Counted from the first letter of the stretch, positions 42,124 through 52,116 are shown. The stretch: 64,000 nucleotides of DNA from Acaudatibacter sp035532115 (GCA_035532115.1 DATKRO010000006.1:32705-96704); one strand, 5' to 3'. Made by a program: numbers and translations. The notes: generated by a model from the letters alone, not told the origin.

Positions 42124-43910
42124 CCGATTTCCGGCGCGGCCTTGGCGAGGCGCTCGGAGCCGCCTTCGCCGAGGCCGGACTGGATGCGGCGTTCGGGCGC
42201 GTGACGCCCTGCGAGCGCCCGGACATCGCCGACTTCCAGTGCAACGGCGCGCTGGCGGGCGCCAAGGCGGCGGGGCGCCAGCCGCGCCAGATCGCCGAGG
42301 CCGTGGTGGCGCGCCTGCGAGGCGATGCGCGCCTCGACGGCGCCAGCCTCGCCGGCCCCGGCTTCATCAATCTGAGGCTCAGCGACGCCGCGCTCTCGGC
42401 CAGGGCGGCCGAGATCGCCGCCGACGCGCGCGCCGGCGCCGGCGTGGTGGCGAGCCCCAGGCGCGTCGTCATCGACTATGCCGGGCCGAACGTCGCCAAG
42501 GAGATGCATGTCGGCCATCTGCGCTCGTCGATCATCGGCGACGCCATCAAGCGCCTCTACCGGTTCCGGGGCGACGAGGTGCTGGGCGACGCCCACTTCG
42601 GCGACTGGGGCTTCCAGATGGGGCTGCTGATCGCCGCGGTGCTGGACCAGGACCCGACGCTGGCCGAACTCGTGGCCAGCTTCGAGGCCCGCGGCGACGC
42701 GGCCAGCCGCGACGCCTTGCTGGGGCGGGTGTCGCAGGCCGTTTCGCTGGAGGATCTCGACCGCATCTATCCGGCCGCGGCCGAGCGGGCGAAGGCCGAG
42801 CCGGCCTGGCGCGAGCGCGCCCGGCGCGCCACCGCCGAGCTGCAGGCGGGCCGCAGCGGCTATCGCCTGCTCTGGGGTCATTTCGCCCAGGTCACCCGCG
42901 CGGCGCTGCAACGCGACTTCCACGCCCTCGGCATCGATTTCGACGTCTGGAAGGGCGAGAGCGACGTCAACGACCTGCTCGAGCCCATGGTCGACGAACT
43001 GCGCCGCAAGGGCCTGGTCTTCGCCGATCAGGGCGCCGAGATCATCCGGGTGGGCCGGAACGGCGACCGCCGCGAGCTGCCGCCGCTGATCGTGGTCTCC
43101 TCCGAAGGCTCGGCCCTGTACGGCGCCACCGATCTGGCGACGATCCTCGACCGCAGGGCCAGCTTCGACCCGCAGCTGGCGCTCTACGTGGTCGATCAGC
43201 GTCAGGCCGATCACTTCGAGGTGGTGTTCCGCGCCGCGGTCCTGGCCGGCTACGCCGCCGAGGGCGAACTGGAGCACGTCGGCTTCGGCACCATGAACGG
43301 CGCCGACAGCAAGCCCTTCAAGACCCGCGCGGGCGGCGTGCTGAAGCTGCGCGATCTCATCCAGACGACCACCGCCAAGGCGCGCGAGCGCCTGCGCGAG
43401 GCGGGGCTCGGCGCCGAGCTGGCGCCGGACGCCTTCGAGGACACGGCCCTGAAGGTCGCCATCGCCACCTTGAAGTTCGCCGACCTCTCGAACTTCCGCG
43501 GCACCTCCTACGTCTTCGACCTCGACCGGTTCTCGAGCTTCGGCGGCAGGACCGGCCCCTATCTGCTCTATCAGGCGGTGCGGGTGAAGTCGCTGATGCG
43601 CAAGGCCGCCGAGGCCGGTGCGACCGCCGGGCCGATCGAGGTGAGGGCCGGCGCCGAGCGCGACCTAGTGCTGGCGCTCGACGGCTTCGAGCACGTCCTC
43701 GCCGAGGCCTATGAGCGCAAGGCGCCGCACCTCGTCGCCGAGCACGCCTGGCGCCTCGCTCAGGCGTTCTCGAAGTTCTACGACGCCTGCCCGATCCTCG
43801 CCCGTCCCGACCCGGTGCGCGGCTCGCGCCTGGCGCTGGCGGCGGCCAGCCTGCGCCAGCTCGAACGCGCCCTCGACCTCCTGGGCATCGCCGCGCCGGA
43901 GCGGATGTGA
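42120..43910 (+). CDS. argS: Arginyl-tRNA synthetase
   Basis: A 596-residue class I synthetase. N-terminal Add-1 domain (residues 1-~110), catalytic signature VIDYAGPNVAKEMHVGHLRS with HVGH as the HIGH motif, and GDEVLGDAHFGDWGFQMGLL. Later landmarks are VDQRQADHFEVVFRAA and GADSKPFKTRAGG, the position replacing KMSKS in ArgRS. The C-terminal DALR anticodon-binding domain contains GPYLLYQAVRVKSL and AHLVAEHAW-like helices. Start overlaps the upstream gene stop. Confidence 0.96.
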   Translation: MTDFRRGLGEALGAAFAEAGLDAAFGRVTPCERPDIADFQCNGALAGAKAAGRQPRQIAEAVVARLRGDARLDGASLAGPGFINLRLSDAALSARAAEIAADARAGAGVVASPRRVVIDYAGPNVAKEMHVGHLRSSIIGDAIKRLYRFRGDEVLGDAHFGDWGFQMGLLIAAVLDQDPTLAELVASFEARGDAASRDALLGRVSQAVSLEDLDRIYPAAAERAKAEPAWRERARRATAELQAGRSGYRLLWGHFAQVTRAALQRDFHALGIDFDVWKGESDVNDLLEPMVDELRRKGLVFADQGAEIIRVGRNGDRRELPPLIVVSSEGSALYGATDLATILDRRASFDPQLALYVVDQRQADHFEVVFRAAVLAGYAAEGELEHVGFGTMNGADSKPFKTRAGGVLKLRDLIQTTTAKARERLREAGLGAELAPDAFEDTALKVAIATLKFADLSNFRGTSYVFDLDRFSSFGGRTGPYLLYQAVRVKSLMRKAAEAGATAGPIEVRAGAERDLVLALDGFEHVLAEAYERKAPHLVAEHAWRLAQAFSKFYDACPILARPDPVRGSRLALAAASLRQLERALDLLGIAAPERM

Positions 43911-43923
43911 GCGCTGGCTCCAG

Positions 43924-44631
43924 TCAAATCCCTGCGCGCCCGCTCCAGGGCAGGCTGGCGATGACGACGGCGACGATGCCGGTGAGAAAGATGCCATCGA
44001 AGGCGCCAGCGCCGCCGATGGAGGCGACCGGGGCGCCCAGCCCTTGCAGCTTGGCGAGGTTGAGCAGGTCCGCGCCGACGAGGACGCCGAGGCTGCCGCC
44101 GACGTAGGCGAGCGGCGCGGCTCGCCGCGGCGACAGCGCCAGGGCCGCCGCCGCGGCGGCGAGCCCCGGCACGAAATCCGGCAGGGCGATCCCGAGCCCC
44201 GGAACCGGCCTGGCGAGGGCATGACACACGCCGGCCACCAGGGCGACGGCGATGGCGCCGCGCGCCCACAGCGCGTGCTTGAAGAGCAGATAGAGCGAGG
44301 CCGCGCCGGGGATCAGCGCCCCGCCGACGTTGACGGCGACGATCGTGCCGGGCCAGTTCACCACCAGCGGCACCACGTAGACCTCGCCGAAGGCCCTGAC
44401 CTCGCCGGCCGAGGCCATACGACGCTGCGGCAGGTGCGCCACCGGTATGTTGAAATAGCCGCCCACCAGCGAAGCCAGCAGCACGAAGAGGACGGTGGTC
44501 GAACTGACGCCCAGGCTGGCGTAGGCGTTGCGCAGCACCCCGAAGGGGACGAGCACCACCAGCAGCAAGAGCGCCCCGGCGAGCGTCAGGAAGAGCGGCA
44601 GCCCTACAGGAAGATAATGCAGCTGGCCCAT
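43924..44631 (-). CDS. DUF1614 membrane protein
   Basis: A 235-residue polytopic membrane protein of the DUF1614 family with about seven hydrophobic segments. Characteristic stretches are SLGVSSTTVLFVLLASLVGG, FNIPVAHLP, VAVNVGGALIPGAASLYLL and VASIGGAGAFDGIFLTGIVA. Function unknown. It converges with argS and lies 24 nt downstream of the serine hydrolase gene on the same strand, so they may be co-transcribed. Confidence 0.88.
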   Translation of the reverse strand: MGQLHYLPVGLPLFLTLAGALLLLVVLVPFGVLRNAYASLGVSSTTVLFVLLASLVGGYFNIPVAHLPQRRMASAGEVRAFGEVYVVPLVVNWPGTIVAVNVGGALIPGAASLYLLFKHALWARGAIAVALVAGVCHALARPVPGLGIALPDFVPGLAAAAAALALSPRRAAPLAYVGGSLGVLVGADLLNLAKLQGLGAPVASIGGAGAFDGIFLTGIVAVVIASLPWSGRAGI

Positions 44632-44655
44632 GCGCGGCTCCCCGCGAACGCCGTC

Positions 44656-45873
44656 TCAGGCGTAGGCGTCCGCCATCATCGTCTGGGTGATCCGCTGCAG
44701 CGCCGGGGCGTTCTCGCCCAGCCGCTGGATCAGGCCGACGTAGAGCAGGTCGTGAACCGGATCGACCCAGAACCAGGTGCCCGCCGCCCCGTCCCACTGA
44801 TAGGTCCCCCGGCCCACGGGAACGCCTGCAGCCGCCGGATCGGTGAAGACGGCGCCGTCGAAGCCGTGGCCATAGCCCGGGCGGATCTGCTGCAGGCCGA
44901 CGCCGTAGCCGCCGCGCATGATCTCGTCGGAGAGATGGTTCGACATCTGCAGTTTCAGCGCCTCGGCGCCGACGATGCGCCGGCCGTGCAGTTCGCCGCC
45001 GTTCAGCAGCATCTGGGCGAACCTCGCGTAATCGGCCGCGGTGGAGACGAGGCCGCCGCCGCCGTTGGCGAGCGCCGGCGGGCTCTCGTGGTCGCGCGCG
45101 AGCGGATTCTTCATGGGCTCGAGGCCGTTCGCGGCGGTCCAGCGGTAGAGCGTGGCGAGCCTCGGCTTTTTGTGGGGCGGGGTATGGAAGGCCGTGTCCG
45201 CCATGCCGAGCGGTTCGAAGATGCGCGTGCGGTAGAAGTCCGGCAGGCTCTGGCCCGACAGCTTCTCGACGATGGCGCCCTGGACGTCCATCGAGAGGCT
45301 GTAGCGCCACTTCGAGCCCGGCTGGTAGGCGAGCGGCAGGCGCGCCACCTTGGCGGCGAATTCCTCCAGCGACCCGGACTCCCACACCTTGGCGCCCTGG
45401 TAGAGCCGGTCGAGCGGATCCTTCGGATCGAAGCCGTAGCTCAGGCCCGCCGTGTGGGTCATCAGTTCGCGCATGGTGGGCGCATGGTCCGGCTCGCTCA
45501 GCTTAGGCGTCCCGTCCGCCGCGAGGCCGGCGAACACCTTCACGGATTCGAACTGCGGCACGTACTTCCGGATAGGATCGTCCGGCGACCACAGCCCCTG
45601 GTCCAGCAGGATCGACATCGCCACGCCGGTCACCGGCTTGGTCATCGAGAAGATGCGGAAGATGGTGTCGCTTGCGAGCGGCTCGCCCGAGGCGATGTCC
45701 TTCATTCCCATGACGCTGGAGTGAACGAGCCTGCCATGCCGCGCCACCAGGGTGACGACGCCGGCCAGTTCGCCCTTGTCGACGAGGCCCTGCAGAAAGG
45801 CGTCGATGGCCGCGAGCCCTTCGCGCTTCAGGCCCACCTCCTCGGGCGCGGCGGGAGAAAGATCACGGCTCAT
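44656..45873 (-). CDS. Serine hydrolase, class C beta-lactamase/EstB family
   Basis: A 405-residue penicillin-binding-like serine hydrolase without a signal peptide. The SxxK motif is FRIFSMTKPVTG, the second motif is the Tyr of YSLSMDVQG (Y-S-L instead of YxN), and the third region is WDGAAGTWFWVD. This pattern fits EstB-type esterases rather than true beta-lactamases, and cytoplasmic location is expected. GAGGA lies eight bases before the ATG. Substrate unknown. Confidence 0.9.
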   Translation of the reverse strand: MSRDLSPAAPEEVGLKREGLAAIDAFLQGLVDKGELAGVVTLVARHGRLVHSSVMGMKDIASGEPLASDTIFRIFSMTKPVTGVAMSILLDQGLWSPDDPIRKYVPQFESVKVFAGLAADGTPKLSEPDHAPTMRELMTHTAGLSYGFDPKDPLDRLYQGAKVWESGSLEEFAAKVARLPLAYQPGSKWRYSLSMDVQGAIVEKLSGQSLPDFYRTRIFEPLGMADTAFHTPPHKKPRLATLYRWTAANGLEPMKNPLARDHESPPALANGGGGLVSTAADYARFAQMLLNGGELHGRRIVGAEALKLQMSNHLSDEIMRGGYGVGLQQIRPGYGHGFDGAVFTDPAAAGVPVGRGTYQWDGAAGTWFWVDPVHDLLYVGLIQRLGENAPALQRITQTMMADAYA

Positions 45874-46099
45874 GGGCGGGTCCTCGGGTCTGCGGGCATC
45901 GATCCATAGGGCGCTCGCAGGCGCCGTGGCAACCGCGCCGGCCGCTGGCCCCGGGGGCTCGCCTCTGTTACATCCGCCCGATGACCCAGGTTCGGACGGA
46001 TCTGCGAATTAGCCGCCCGGCGTGACGCCGCCGGACGATCCTCCAGCGCGCGCCGGGTCCGCCCGCAATCTCTCGTCCGCAACCAAAGCTGGAGCCGTC

Positions 46100-49000
46100 A
46101 TGTCCGACGACGCCGAGACGCCGCAGCGCGACTATCGCGAGACGGTCTTCCTGCCCGACACCGCCTTTCCGATGCGAGGCGGCCTGCCGCAGGCCGAGCC
46201 GCGCATCCTGGAGCGGCTCGGCGACCTCTATGGCCGGATCCGGGCCGCCCGCCAGGCCGCGGGGGCGCCGCTGTTCGTGCTGCATGACGGGCCGCCCTAC
46301 GCCAACGGCGCCATCCACATCGGCCACTGCCTGCAAAAGATCTTGAAGGACTTCGTCGTGCGCTCCCGCTTCGCCCTGGGCTACGACGTCGACTACCTGC
46401 CCGGCTGGGACTGCCACGGCCTGCCGATCGAGTGGAAGGTCGAGGAGGATCTCAGGGCCAAGGGCCGGCGCAAGGACGAGGTGTCCAAAGCCGAGTTCCG
46501 CGCCCGCTGCCGGCAGGAGGCCGATCGCTGGATCGACGTGCAGATGCAGGGGTTCAAGCGCCTCGGCGTGCTCGGCGACTGGGAGCGCCGCTATTCGACC
46601 ATGGATTTCGCCAGCGAGGCGGCCATCGTCGCCGAATTTCACAAGTTCCTCGCCACGGGCCAGATCTACCGCGGCTCAAAGCCGGTGATGTGGAGCCCGG
46701 TCGAGCGCACCGCGCTCGCCGACGCCGAAGTCGAGTACCGCGACCACGTCTCGCCGACCATCTGGGTCCGTTTTCCGGTCACCGAGGGCTCGGACGCGGC
46801 GCTGGGCGGCGCGGTGGTGATCTGGACCACGACGCCCTGGACCATCCCGGGCAACCGCGCCATCGAATACAATCCCGACATCGCCTACGCCGCCTACAGG
46901 GTCGAGGCGCTGCAGCAGGACCTGCCGTTCGAACCCTGGGCCAGGGTGGGCGAACGGCTGATCGTGGCGGAGAAGCTGGCGGACGAGGTCTTCGCCGCCG
47001 CCAGGGTCGCCCGCTGGCTGAAGCTGGAGCGCATCGAGCCCCAGGGCATGGTGTGCGGGCACCCGCTGGGGGCGCTCGACTCCGGCTATGGTTTTCCCGT
47101 GCCGCTTCTGGCCGGCGAGCACGCCACCGACGATGTCGGAACCGGGTTCGTCCACACCGCCCCTGGCCACGGCGCGGAGGACTATGCGCTCTGGATCGCC
47201 CACGGCCATCGCGAGATTCCCGAAACCGTCGACGAGGACGGCGCCTATTGCGCCGGCGTGCCGCTGTTCGCCGGCCTGAAGGTGCTGGAGACCGAGGGCC
47301 GCAAGGCCGGAAAGTTTGGTCCCGCCAACGAGGCGGTCGTCGCCAGGCTGATCGAGGCGGGGACGCTGCTGGCGCGCGGCAAGGTCGAGCACAGCTATCC
47401 GCACTCCTGGCGCTCCAGGGCGCCGGTGATCTATCGCGCGACGCCGCAGTGGTTCATCCGCCTGGACCATCCGCTGGAGGATCCCGTCCACGCGGGCGCC
47501 ACGCTGCGCGAGACGGCGCTCGCGGCCATCGAGGCGACCCGGTTCTACCCTGAGAGCGGGCGCAACCGCATCCGTTCCATGGTCGAGAGCCGGCCGGACT
47601 GGCTGATCAGCCGCCAGCGCGCCTGGGGCGCGCCGCTGGCCATGTTCGTGGAAAAAGCGACCGGCGCGCCGCTGCGCGACGAGGCGGTGAACGCGCGCAT
47701 CGTCGAGCTGATCGCGCGGGAGGGCGCCGACGCCTGGTTCACGCGCCCGTCCAGCGATTTCCTCGGCGGCCGAGACCCGCTCGCCTACGAGAAGGTCGAG
47801 GACATCCTCGACGTCTGGTTCGATTCCGGCTCGACCCACGCCTTCGTGCTCGAGGGCCGGGACGCGACGCGCTGGCCCGCCGACCTCTACCTGGAAGGCT
47901 CGGACCAGCACCGCGGCTGGTTCCAGTCGTCGCTGCTCGAGGCCTGCGGGACCCGCGGCCGCGCGCCCTACGATGCGGTGATGACCCATGGCTTCGTGGT
48001 CACCGAGACCGGCGAAAAGATGTCGAAGTCCCTCGGCAACGCCGTCGATCCCGCCGAGGTCATCGGCCAGTCCGGGGCCGAGATCCTGCGGCTCTGGGCG
48101 GCGATGGTGGATTATGCCGAGGATACCCGCATCGGCCCCGCCATCCTGCAGACCACCATCGACGCCTACCGCAAGCTTCGCAACACGCTCAGATACCTGC
48201 TGGGCGCCCTGGCGGGATTCACCGGGGCCGAACGGGTCGGGCTGGAGGCCATGCCGCCGCTGGAGCGCTTCATCCTGCACCGGCTGCGCGAACTGGATCT
48301 GCAGGTGCGCGCCGCCTACGAATCCTATGCGTTCGTCGAGGTGATCCGGCCGCTCGCCGACTTCTGCTCGAACGACCTGTCGGCGCTGTTCTTCGACATC
48401 CGCCGCGACGTGCTCTATTGCGACCGGCCCGATTCGGTGCGCCGTCGCGCCGCGCGCACCGTGATGGATCTCGCCTTCGAGCGCCTTGGCGTCTGGCTGG
48501 CGCCGATCCTCGCCTTCACCACCGAGGAGGCCTGGACGGCGCGGTTCGCGGATGCCGGCCCCAACGCCCTGCGCGTCTTCCCGCCGACGCCCGCCGAGTG
48601 GTCGGACCCCGCCGAGGCGGCGCGCTGGCGCAAGGTCGAACGCGTGACGCAGGCGGTGACCGGGGCGCTGGAGGCGGAGCGGCGCGAAAAGCGCCTCGGC
48701 GGCGCCCTCGAAGCGGCGCCGCGCGTCTGCATCGCCGATCCCGAGCTTCGCGCGGCCTTCGACGGCCTGGACGCCGCCGAGGTGTTCCGCACCAGCGCCG
48801 CGCGGCTCGAGGCCGGCGACGGTCTAGACGGGGCTTGGCGCCTGGAGGACCTGGGCGGCGTCGGCGTGATCGCCGAGCGCCCCGCCGGGCGCAAATGCGG
48901 GCGCTGCTGGCGCGTGCTGGAGGAGGTGAAGCCGCCGGCGATGCTCTGCGGGCGCTGCGCGGACGCCGTCGCCGCGTGGGATGCGAGGACCGCGGCATGA
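46100..49000 (+). CDS. ileS: Isoleucyl-tRNA synthetase
   Basis: A 966-residue class I synthetase. HIGH motif in YANGAIHIGHCLQKIL, CP1 editing domain with VIWTTTPWTIPGNRAIEY and DVGTGFVHTAPGHGAEDY, KMSKS motif in ETGEKMSKSLGN, and the C-terminal zinc-binding module CGRCWRV plus CGRCADAV. N-terminal DYRETVFLPDTAFPMRGGLP is typical of alphaproteobacterial IleRS type 1. GGAG five bases before the ATG sets the start. The lspA start overlaps its stop (ATGA), a very common ileS-lspA linkage. Confidence 0.97.
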   Translation: MSDDAETPQRDYRETVFLPDTAFPMRGGLPQAEPRILERLGDLYGRIRAARQAAGAPLFVLHDGPPYANGAIHIGHCLQKILKDFVVRSRFALGYDVDYLPGWDCHGLPIEWKVEEDLRAKGRRKDEVSKAEFRARCRQEADRWIDVQMQGFKRLGVLGDWERRYSTMDFASEAAIVAEFHKFLATGQIYRGSKPVMWSPVERTALADAEVEYRDHVSPTIWVRFPVTEGSDAALGGAVVIWTTTPWTIPGNRAIEYNPDIAYAAYRVEALQQDLPFEPWARVGERLIVAEKLADEVFAAARVARWLKLERIEPQGMVCGHPLGALDSGYGFPVPLLAGEHATDDVGTGFVHTAPGHGAEDYALWIAHGHREIPETVDEDGAYCAGVPLFAGLKVLETEGRKAGKFGPANEAVVARLIEAGTLLARGKVEHSYPHSWRSRAPVIYRATPQWFIRLDHPLEDPVHAGATLRETALAAIEATRFYPESGRNRIRSMVESRPDWLISRQRAWGAPLAMFVEKATGAPLRDEAVNARIVELIAREGADAWFTRPSSDFLGGRDPLAYEKVEDILDVWFDSGSTHAFVLEGRDATRWPADLYLEGSDQHRGWFQSSLLEACGTRGRAPYDAVMTHGFVVTETGEKMSKSLGNAVDPAEVIGQSGAEILRLWAAMVDYAEDTRIGPAILQTTIDAYRKLRNTLRYLLGALAGFTGAERVGLEAMPPLERFILHRLRELDLQVRAAYESYAFVEVIRPLADFCSNDLSALFFDIRRDVLYCDRPDSVRRRAARTVMDLAFERLGVWLAPILAFTTEEAWTARFADAGPNALRVFPPTPAEWSDPAEAARWRKVERVTQAVTGALEAERREKRLGGALEAAPRVCIADPELRAAFDGLDAAEVFRTSAARLEAGDGLDGAWRLEDLGGVGVIAERPAGRKCGRCWRVLEEVKPPAMLCGRCADAVAAWDARTAA

Positions 49001-49524
49001 CCCGCTTCGGCCGGCTCGCCCTGGGCGCCTACGGCGCAGCGGCGCTGGTCGCGGCGTCCGACCAGGCGCTGAAATACTGGATGCTCTATGTGTTCGACCT
49101 GCCGCAAAGGCTGGCCGAACGCTCGCTGATGCTCGCGACCGGCTATCCGAACCTCCCCGTCCTCGGACCGTTCCACCTCAGTCTGGTGATGAACCAGGGG
49201 GTGAGCTTCGGCTTTCTCGATGGCGAGGCCGACTGGACGCGCTGGGCGCTCTCTGGGTTCGATCTGGCGGTGGCCATCGCCCTGGCGCTCTGGGCCTGGC
49301 GGGTCCGCCGGCCGCTTCTGGCGCTGGCGATCGGCCTCGTCATGGGCGGGGCGATCGGCAACCTGATCGACCGCCTGCGCCTGGGCGCGGTGGTGGATTT
49401 CCTCGATTTCAGGCGGCTGTGGTTCCCCTGGGTGTTCAACATCGCCGACAGCGCCATCACCATCGGCGTGATCCTGCTGATCGCCGACGCGCTCCTGGCG
49501 CCGCCCAAGCGCGCACCGGTCTGA
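48997..49524 (+). CDS. lspA: Lipoprotein signal peptidase
   Basis: A 175-residue inner-membrane aspartic peptidase (signal peptidase II) with four TM helices. The catalytic aspartates lie in NLIDRLRLGAVVDFLDF and VFNIADSAITIG; MNQGVSFGFLDG is the conserved NxGxxFG region. It cleaves prolipoproteins after lipidation, for example the several lipoproteins in this window. Translationally coupled to ileS and followed by a lipoprotein gene. Confidence 0.96.
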   Translation: MTRFGRLALGAYGAAALVAASDQALKYWMLYVFDLPQRLAERSLMLATGYPNLPVLGPFHLSLVMNQGVSFGFLDGEADWTRWALSGFDLAVAIALALWAWRVRRPLLALAIGLVMGGAIGNLIDRLRLGAVVDFLDFRRLWFPWVFNIADSAITIGVILLIADALLAPPKRAPV

Positions 49525-49605
49525 ACAGCGTTGGCGCCGGGTGCGCCGATGCGGTATCGAACGGACCCTCGGGGCCGGGGCGGCCTTTGTGACGAAGAGA
49601 CGACG

Positions 49606-50163
49606 ATGCATCACACCCGCGCGCTCACCGCAGGCCTCCTCATCGCCGCGGCGGGCCTGGCCGGATGCCAGTCCGCCTCGCGCGCCTTCGGCGTCGCCAA
49701 GGTGACGCCGGACGAGTTCCGGGTGGTGACCAAGGCGCCGCTCACCCTGCCCCCCGACTATTCGCTGCGCCCGCCGGCCCCGGGCGAGCCCAGGCCCCAG
49801 GAGTTGCAGCCGGAGAGCGCGGCGCGGCTGGCGCTGCTGCAGGAGCGCGATGCGGAGGTGCGCTCCGACGGCGAGAAGCTGCTGGTCCAGAAGGCGGGCG
49901 CCGACAAGGCCGATCCCCTGATCCGCTACGTCGTCGACGACGAGTTCGGCAACCTCGCCCACAAGGACAAGAGCTTCGCCGACTGGGTGATGTTCTGGAA
50001 GAAGGGCCAGCCGGCCGCGCCGGTGAGCGCCCTCGGAGATCCAGACGCCGCCACGCCCATCGATCCGGCGGTCGAGGAACAGCGCCTGCAGTCGCTCACC
50101 GGCGGCAAGACCGTGATCATCGCCCGCCGCCCGAACCAGAAGGTCAAGCTGCCGGGGCTGTAG
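49606..50163 (+). CDS. DUF3035 family lipoprotein
   Basis: A 185-residue lipoprotein with lipobox LAGC (GLLIAAAGLAGCQSA). Matches DUF3035: VTPDEFRVVTKAPLTLPPDY near the N-terminus and DPLIRYVVDDEFGNLAHKDK followed by SFADWVMFWKKG in the middle. Function unknown but common after lspA in alphaproteobacteria. The start is at the ATG 49606 with GAAGAGA upstream. Confidence 0.92.
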   Translation: MHHTRALTAGLLIAAAGLAGCQSASRAFGVAKVTPDEFRVVTKAPLTLPPDYSLRPPAPGEPRPQELQPESAARLALLQERDAEVRSDGEKLLVQKAGADKADPLIRYVVDDEFGNLAHKDKSFADWVMFWKKGQPAAPVSALGDPDAATPIDPAVEEQRLQSLTGGKTVIIARRPNQKVKLPGL

Positions 50164-50243
50164 GAACGGGTCGCCCGCGGTCCCGCCTCGCGTCCGCAGC
50201 ACGACGCCTTCCTGAATCGACCGACGCGGCGCACACTGGCCCG

Positions 50244-52097
50244 GTGACCATTCGCCGCCTTCCGCCCGAGATCGTCAGCCGCATCGCCGCCGGCGAAGTG
50301 GTCGAGCGGCCGGCGAGCGCGGCCAAGGAGCTGATCGAGAACGCCATCGACGCCGGCGCGCGCGCCATCGAGGTCCAGGCGGACGGCGGCGGGCTGACGC
50401 GCATCCTCGTCATCGACGACGGCGCGGGGCTGGCGCCGGGCGAACTGGGGCTCGCGGTCGAACGCCACGCCACCTCCAAGCTCGCCGCGGGCGCCGACGG
50501 CGGCGTCGATCTGCTGAACATCGCCACGCTGGGCTTCCGCGGCGAGGCCCTGCCTTCCCTCGGTGCGGTGGCGCGGCTCTCGATCGCGGCGCGCACGCGC
50601 GGGGCGGCCGAGGCGCACGCAATACTGGTGGACGCCGGCAGGGTCGGCCCGGCGAGCCCGGCGGCCTTCGCCGGCGCGCACGGGGCGAGGGTCGAGGTGC
50701 GCGATCTCTTCTACGCCACCCCGGCGCGGCTGAAGTTCATGAAATCGGAGCGGGCCGAATCCGGCGCCATCGGCGAGGAGGTGCGCCGCCAGGCCATGGC
50801 CAACGAGGCCGTCGCCTTCGCCCTCGATCTCGACGGACGCCGCGTCTTGCTGCTGGCCGCCGAAGCGGCGGGGCCGCAGGGACGCCTGGCGCGCCTGGGC
50901 GCGATCCTGGGCCGCGATTTCGCCGAGAATGCCCTCGGCCTCGATCTGGCGCGCGACGGGGTGCGGCTCACCGGCTTCGCCGGCTTGCCGACGTTCAGCC
51001 GCGGCAACGGCGCGCACCAGTACCTGTTCGTCAACGGCCGGCCGGTGCGCGACCGGCTGCTGCAGGGCGCGCTGCGCGCCGCCTATGCCGACTTCCTGGC
51101 GCGCGAGCGCCATCCGGTGGCGGCCCTTTATCTCGTCCTCGATCCCGCCCTCGTGGACGTCAACGTGCATCCGGCCAAGGCCGAGGTGCGGTTCCGCGAT
51201 CCGGCCATGGTGCGCGGCCTCGTCATCGGGGCGCTGCGCCATGCGCTGGCCGGGGCGGGCCATCGCGCCTCCACCACCGTCGCCGCGGCGGCAATGGCGG
51301 GATTCCGCGCCGACGCGTCGCCGCGAGGCTTTTCGGCCCAAGGTTTCTCGGCCAACGGCTTCTCGGCCCAAGGCTTCTCGACGTGGCGCGCCGGCGGCTG
51401 GACCGCGGCGGCGCCGGCTCTGCCGGGCGTGGACCAGATCTCGGCGCGGATCGAGCCGGCGCCCGGACTTGCCGAACCGGACGCTCCGGCCTGGGCCGGG
51501 GCAGCCGACCCCCTCGATTTCCCGCTGGGCGCGGCGCGCGCCCAGCTGCACGAGACCTACATCGTCGCCCAGACCCGCGACGGCGTCGTCATCGTCGATC
51601 AGCATGCCGCCCACGAGCGGCTCGTCTACGAAGCCATGAAGGCCGGCATGGCTGGCGGCGCCGCGGCGGGTCAGGCGCTGCTGACGCCGCAGGTGGTGGA
51701 ACTCGACCCGGCCGACGCCGAGCGCCTCGCCGACAGCGCCGCCCAGCTTGCCGACCTCGGCCTCGTCCTCGAGCCGTTCGGCCCCGGCGCGGTGCTGGTG
51801 CGCGAGACACCGGCGGCGCTGGGCGGGGCGGACGTGGCCGCCCTGGTGCGCGACATCGCCGATGACCTCGCCGAGACCGGCGCGGCCCTCGCCCTCACGG
51901 AACGTCTCGAGGCTATCGCCTCGACCATGGCCTGCCACGGCTCGGTTCGCGCCGGGCGGCGCCTCACCGGCGCGGAAATGAACGCCCTGCTGCGCCAGAT
52001 GGAGTCGACGCCGCACTCGGGCCAATGCAACCACGGCCGCCCCACCTACGTGGAGCTGAAGCTCGCCGACATCGAGCGCCTGTTCGGGCGTCGCTGA
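50244..52097 (+). CDS. mutL: DNA mismatch repair protein MutL
   Basis: A ~617-residue MutL starting at GTG. GHKL ATPase motifs: VSRIAAGEVVERPASAAKEL, ENAIDAGA, IDDGAGL, RHATSK and TLGFRGEALPS. Then FYATPARLKF and VNVHPAKAEVRF. The C-terminal domain has an intact endonuclease motif VDQHAAHERLVYE (DQHA-x2-E-x4-E) plus MACHGSVRAG and CNHGRPT, so this is the nicking type of MutL used where MutH is absent. The linker carries a GFSAQ repeat (see 51327-51383). Confidence 0.96.
   Translation: MTIRRLPPEIVSRIAAGEVVERPASAAKELIENAIDAGARAIEVQADGGGLTRILVIDDGAGLAPGELGLAVERHATSKLAAGADGGVDLLNIATLGFRGEALPSLGAVARLSIAARTRGAAEAHAILVDAGRVGPASPAAFAGAHGARVEVRDLFYATPARLKFMKSERAESGAIGEEVRRQAMANEAVAFALDLDGRRVLLLAAEAAGPQGRLARLGAILGRDFAENALGLDLARDGVRLTGFAGLPTFSRGNGAHQYLFVNGRPVRDRLLQGALRAAYADFLARERHPVAALYLVLDPALVDVNVHPAKAEVRFRDPAMVRGLVIGALRHALAGAGHRASTTVAAAAMAGFRADASPRGFSAQGFSANGFSAQGFSTWRAGGWTAAAPALPGVDQISARIEPAPGLAEPDAPAWAGAADPLDFPLGAARAQLHETYIVAQTRDGVVIVDQHAAHERLVYEAMKAGMAGGAAAGQALLTPQVVELDPADAERLADSAAQLADLGLVLEPFGPGAVLVRETPAALGGADVAALVRDIADDLAETGAALALTERLEAIASTMACHGSVRAGRRLTGAEMNALLRQMESTPHSGQCNHGRPTYVELKLADIERLFGRR
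51327..51383. repeat. 15-nt tandem repeat in mutL linker
   Basis: Nearly four in-frame copies of a 15-base unit (GGCTTCTCGGCCCAA type; some copies end AAC or differ by one base) encode GFSAQ-GFSAN-GFSAQ-GFST in the flexible linker between the ATPase and endonuclease domains. Slippage would change linker length in steps of five residues without a frameshift. Confidence 0.85.
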
Positions 52098-52116
52098 CGG
52101 CCACATGCGAGGCGCG

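Noticed and set aside
44656..45873. True beta-lactamase
   Set aside because: No signal peptide, and the second and third motifs fit esterase-type relatives better than class C beta-lactamases.
45874..46099. T-box or attenuator before ileS
   Set aside because: No specifier loop, T-box sequence or terminator/antiterminator pair; T-boxes are not expected in alphaproteobacteria.
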